In this document: piece by piece, positions 30,601-33,185 of the stretch | Layout of the letters: each line of letters starts with the position of its first letter | Numbering within the stretch: the first letter of the stretch is position 1 | The notes under the pieces: generated by a model | What the model saw: only the letters and a program-made list of their open reading frames with translations | Told to the model about the DNA's origin: nothing | The model's database searches: none | Assembly (NCBI GenBank): GCA_003266145.1 | Contig: MVJJ01000170.1 | Coordinates: forward strand, 1 to 33,185 | DNA: 33,185 bases | DNA from: Methanosphaera sp. SHI613 | GTDB taxonomy: Archaea; Methanobacteriota; Methanobacteria; Methanobacteriales; Methanobacteriaceae | Reading direction: 5' to 3' | Translations under genes and position numbers: made by a program

Positions 30601-33185
30601 ATACCTAATGTGTGTCCAGGTAACCATTCAAGGGTTCCGTGGGTACCCATGTGAACTATGGCATCTACATCCCATATTTCATTCAGGTATTTGTAGTATG
30701 CTAGGTATGGTGGTGGTGGAGATAACGTATCGCTGTGGTAATCTGCCACTTCATCCCATCCTCTGGCCGGCTGTACGCTTATAAATATGTTACCTATATG
30801 CATACCCGGAACGATAAGTGATGTGTTGTGATATACCATAGCTGATGTTGCAAATCCTTCTCCCCAATTTTTAATCATTGATGCTTGAAGATTTTCCGGT
30901 AATTCGTTAAACCATTTCATGTACTGTTCTTGACTAATAATCTGATGGTTTGATTCAAGTTCGTCACGGTATTTTTCCACGTATTGTTCAAGAAGACCAA
31001 TAGCGTGTGTACCTTTGTTACTTAATTCTAAAATTTGAGTGGTTAATTCATCGGTTGATGGTATATCATCAATACTTTCGTATCCAATGTCATATCCACG
31101 TTCTTTCATTTGAATTAACATTTGACGAACACTTTCAAATACATCTAAGTATGAAGCTCCAACATCTGCTTTTCCTGGCGGGTAACTGTATAGGATTATG
31201 GCAATTTTCTTATCTTTGTTTTCCATATCCTTTAGTTTGGCCCATCCATTGGTGATGTTTACGTGTTTTTCCAATCCGCTTTGTATTATTATTTCATTAC
31301 CTTCTTCATCAAGGTAAGATACAGGGATTGCTCCGAAAACACCTTCAAATTGTGGAATTGTTACGCCCATTGTCCATTCAGCTTGTGGTCCATATTTACT
31401 TTGATAACTTGTGATATCTATAGCGTCTAATGCTTTGAGAATGGAAAGATTAGTGTCCGAAAATGTGTTTATAGGTACGTCGGTACCCATATTGATATAA
31501 TCCATGGAAAATGAATATAAGGAACTGACTGCACTTACTCCATGTTTTAGTGCCATATCACCTACGGTTAGGTTTTTTATCAATTCACTAATAGCTGGAG
31601 TAGTAGATTTTTGATATACGTTAAATGCTGCACGTCCCTGTTTTTCATATTCTTTAATCATGGCATCTATTACATCTCCACCTGGATAATAACTTGCTAT
31701 TGCAACGAAACTCCCATTAATCTTAACTTCCTTATCATACCATGTTTCAAATTCGCTGAAGATTGTGGCGGGATCGTTGTTAACAGCGTTCCATGCAGTT
31801 AAGTTTTGGGTCATCCAATTTAAACTACCTGCACCGTCATCGTTATAACCGGGATTGGACAGAATCCATTCATTGATTTCCTGTTGGGTTGGAGTTTTTG
31901 TAAAACTCTTATGACCTGGATAATAGATCCCCCAGTCAGATTTCTCTAATATAGGACTCCCATTATTCTTAGTAGGATCAACATCAGAATCGCCAAGCAA
32001 ATATTCTATATATTTGAAAAAATTATTCATGTTCGTGTAAACGGTTTCATTATCAGTAATTCTTTCAGCTTGCCAATATGATCCTATGTATGTATTTTCC
32101 AGTGAATATGGATCTCCACCGACGAATCCCCAACTTCTCAGGTTACCCTGGAATAACTGATCTGAATATATACCAAATGTATAAGCTATCATGTTATTCT
32201 GTGAAGCAGGCGATTCACCAATCAGACGTACGTCAATACCAAATCCATTACCTTCCGAATACATATCCACTAATATGAAATTAGTATAGTCCAACATCCA
32301 TTGGTCCGAGTTATCATATCCTTCGATGATGTTATAACTTTCCAGGAAGTAGACTCTGTCACTAATGCTTTTTAGCGCTTCTACTTTCTCTTTCTGACCA
32401 TCGGTAGATGTTGCACCTGAATATGAGATAATTGCTATATCAGGGATGAATGTATAATTAATACCACTTTTTGATTTATTAATTATAGCTACAGATTCGT
32501 TACCTAAAGCATATGTACCGTAACTAAATGTTACCGTATAATTGTCTTTTGTCAAATTGTTTACTTTGTAGTTTCCAGATTTGTCACTTTTTGTCTGAGC
32601 TACTTTAACTCCGTATGAATCATAGATTACAACTTCAGCTCCTTCAGTAACTTCACCGTCTTCTTCTCCACCGGCAAATTTACCGGAAGTTTTGTTATAA
32701 ACTTGAGTTACAGTACCGGATATACTGTATGTAGCATTTGCGCTACTATTTCCGGCTGTTTTAAGAACTTTCTTAGTGTTGTTTGCTATTTTTTCATTTT
32801 CAAGTTTTTTTGCTCGTTCCTGTGCAATTATTGCCTGTTGTTTTTCATAGGAACTGCTTTTATATGTTTTCTTAGTAGTCTTCTTTGTATTGTAATACTT
32901 CTTCTTGTTACTGTTTGCAGTAGTTTTCTTAGTGTATGTCTTCTTATACTCTTTTTTACTACTGGTATTTGTCGTAACGTTTGATTTTATCTTTTCAGAT
33001 GAAGAAGTATCATCTTCCTTGTCAATCTTTGTAGATTTTTCAATGTTGTCCTTGCTTTTTTCAGATAATTTTACAGTTGTGACGTTGTTTGATGCATCAT
33101 TCGATGCATTTTTAGTTATTTCACTTGTATTTATATTGTCATTTATTTCTGTGAGATTGCTGTCATTTAATTTTTGATCTTTGTG
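27666..33185 (-). CDS. Giant wall-anchored CobN/magnesium-chelatase-H-like protein (5' end outside window)
   Basis: The frame is open from the window edge (33185) to 27666: 1,839 visible residues and no start or signal peptide in view. In order: an Asn/Lys/Thr-rich region (about 32750-33185, with KKTYTKKTT and KKYYNTKKTTKK), a carboxypeptidase-regulatory or Cna-B-like beta domain (about 32480-32745, SISGTVTQV to GNYKVNNLTKDNYTV), then a very large CobN/ChlH-type domain (about 28400-32470). Its hallmarks are FISVQPARGWDE, VDAIVHMGTHGTLEWLPG (30610-30664) and YPYIVSNPGEGMTAKER. Then come a Gly/Ser/Asn/Ala linker (27800-28290) and one membrane helix (YLVGIVLVGLLFFAGF) with a basic tail GRNPRERKR, which places the rest outside the cell. 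CobN and ChlH are cytoplasmic metal-insertion subunits using ATP with partner AAA proteins; none is nearby, so chelatase activity is not implied. Corrinoid or tetrapyrrole binding at the surface is an inference. Confidence 0.88.
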   Translation of the reverse strand, partial: HKDQKLNDSNLTEINDNINTSEITKNASNDASNNVTTVKLSEKSKDNIEKSTKIDKEDDTSSSEKIKSNVTTNTSSKKEYKKTYTKKTTANSNKKKYYNTKKTTKKTYKSSSYEKQQAIIAQERAKKLENEKIANNTKKVLKTAGNSSANATYSISGTVTQVYNKTSGKFAGGEEDGEVTEGAEVVIYDSYGVKVAQTKSDKSGNYKVNNLTKDNYTVTFSYGTYALGNESVAIINKSKSGINYTFIPDIAIISYSGATSTDGQKEKVEALKSISDRVYFLESYNIIEGYDNSDQWMLDYTNFILVDMYSEGNGFGIDVRLIGESPASQNNMIAYTFGIYSDQLFQGNLRSWGFVGGDPYSLENTYIGSYWQAERITDNETVYTNMNNFFKYIEYLLGDSDVDPTKNNGSPILEKSDWGIYYPGHKSFTKTPTQQEINEWILSNPGYNDDGAGSLNWMTQNLTAWNAVNNDPATIFSEFETWYDKEVKINGSFVAIASYYPGGDVIDAMIKEYEKQGRAAFNVYQKSTTPAISELIKNLTVGDMALKHGVSAVSSLYSFSMDYINMGTDVPINTFSDTNLSILKALDAIDITSYQSKYGPQAEWTMGVTIPQFEGVFGAIPVSYLDEEGNEIIIQSGLEKHVNITNGWAKLKDMENKDKKIAIILYSYPPGKADVGASYLDVFESVRQMLIQMKERGYDIGYESIDDIPSTDELTTQILELSNKGTHAIGLLEQYVEKYRDELESNHQIISQEQYMKWFNELPENLQASMIKNWGEGFATSAMVYHNTSLIVPGMHIGNIFISVQPARGWDEVADYHSDTLSPPPPYLAYYKYLNEIWDVDAIVHMGTHGTLEWLPGHTLGMQESDWSFQLTNVPIIYPYIVSNPGEGMTAKERSFAQVITHMTPVTVDSSLYGDYVKLEDAMTRYTEINKLNSTGTDVYRSEILNISAELGYRPMEDDETFDEYVEFLHSQIESMETDKITLGNHILGHIWNDTEMVEGVKTIASSRTYILQNLMELRYPGFIGQDYYTLIKDRSFEPYKEDLNNMLTNIISLLVDGNSIEDVAETYMQNNESALYQDITDIYNIIEGIKDNQEWDAIFTALEGGYVKPGLSADPSYSDVLPTGRSLYASDTTKMPSRNAWEMAKNAVDIMIRNYYENNAGSWPQLNAIVIWGTEVLRTEGVSLAEFLYFMGVEPTWDHNGKYKDLKVIPLENLTLKLSDGSVINRPRLDVFTTIVSSNPQWIKMLNDAVKLVYDLNESSTGKNIENYVIKHIDEYIKAYNKTEGALDRVFGLRGAILEGTGVSDLAPSVTNWQDSEEGISNELSSVYMSRISNAWNVNENGKIEVNNNTEQFTYLLSHLTLLTQNLDSTWRVTDSDDYADWFGGLLNAANTLGAKVNTQLLDIRDKNNILSSTLVEEIQKEIRDTLLNPTYIDSQINSASGWNAMAAKLQNAMEIMFTTQRYAEDRHGNAIEVNKTGNNAGALGSGLITQIGKMLVSDKLNVNKDYKAYAFQSMAGWLLTTDMNGFWESNQGLREQLINKYIRSAVQYGIACCHHTCKNVVFNKWVVKKSTVPNEMKQQFSDMMAASTSFKGSLLDPNDLPYTNTLVEDDYSGEIDLTSTVTEIGIDASAVDTGVSGNPNANANGQSAGSGSVANLVGPGNADTQNTNGTNGTATDGNGNEGSGSESNGNGENTGNSNSGDSGANSGSGTSGSGSSSNNYGDGVSVGTNGGAGESKTNSTAEGSGSSVGDVSSAEAASNAQAANAEASAGSKSDDGEASAASAGSAMKSVFEVTKKKLSKSAPQDSEISAAYLVGIVLVGLLFFAGFEGRNPRERKR

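Overview
The window comes from a low-GC, pseudomurein-walled, hydrogenotrophic or methyl-reducing methanogen of the Methanobacteriales, most like Methanosphaera (Methanobrevibacter is the main alternative). The signs are an archaeal A-type ATP synthase, F420-dependent Mer for tetrahydromethanopterin C1 metabolism, a CfbC-like subunit of coenzyme F430 synthesis, an archaeosine radical SAM enzyme, pseudomurein-binding repeats, TATA-type promoters with Shine-Dalgarno leaders, and T-rich terminators in very AT-rich spacers. No CRISPR array, insertion sequence, integrase, rRNA or prophage was seen. The genus is an inference from gene content and composition.

Layout. (1) 1-3101: the end of an ATP synthase operon (atpA 3' part, atpB, atpD), closed by a hairpin terminator. 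(2) 3303-4840: an ATP-grasp ligase, then on the minus strand a 52-residue single-span membrane protein and tRNA-Gln(UUG). (3) 5213-7795: a secreted wall protein with Ig-like domains, four pseudomurein-binding repeats and a C-terminal transglutaminase-fold peptidase with an intact Cys-His-Asp triad; its best start codon is ATT. (4) 8200-9923: a frameshifted CPBP-type membrane protease and a DUF4013-like membrane protein. (5) 10107-12193: mer followed at once by the archaeosine radical SAM gene. (6) 12390-14330 (minus): a second secreted Ig-repeat protein. (7) 14689-17790: class III hybrid cluster protein diverging from a TrmB-type regulator, with a perfect dyad between their TATA boxes, then a DUF89 phosphatase. 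(8) 17993-21456: purF, a U32-family protein and cfbC, the last two translationally coupled. (9) 21453-23043: a DUF123 GIY-YIG protein, an unknown four-span membrane protein and a DUF371 protein; then tRNA-Leu(GAG) at 23152-23235. (10) 23391-27420: rmlD, a TIGR04076-like protein, xseA-xseB (bacterial-type exonuclease VII, unusual in Archaea) and rmlB. (11) 27666-33185 (minus, running off the window): a giant membrane-anchored protein with an apparently extracytoplasmic CobN/magnesium-chelatase-H-like domain.

How it fits together. Energy conservation (ATP synthase, Mer, F430 synthesis) sits beside cell-surface functions: two Ig-repeat wall proteins, the CobN-like wall protein, and dTDP-rhamnose genes that could supply surface glycan sugar. 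Hcp with its neighbouring regulator looks like a nitrosative/oxidative stress unit. The most unusual points are the surface-exposed chelatase-like giant, the wall peptidase with a probable ATT start, the hcp/trmB operator with a 13-base match upstream of mer, the U32-cfbC coupling, and several perfect inverted repeats in promoter regions.
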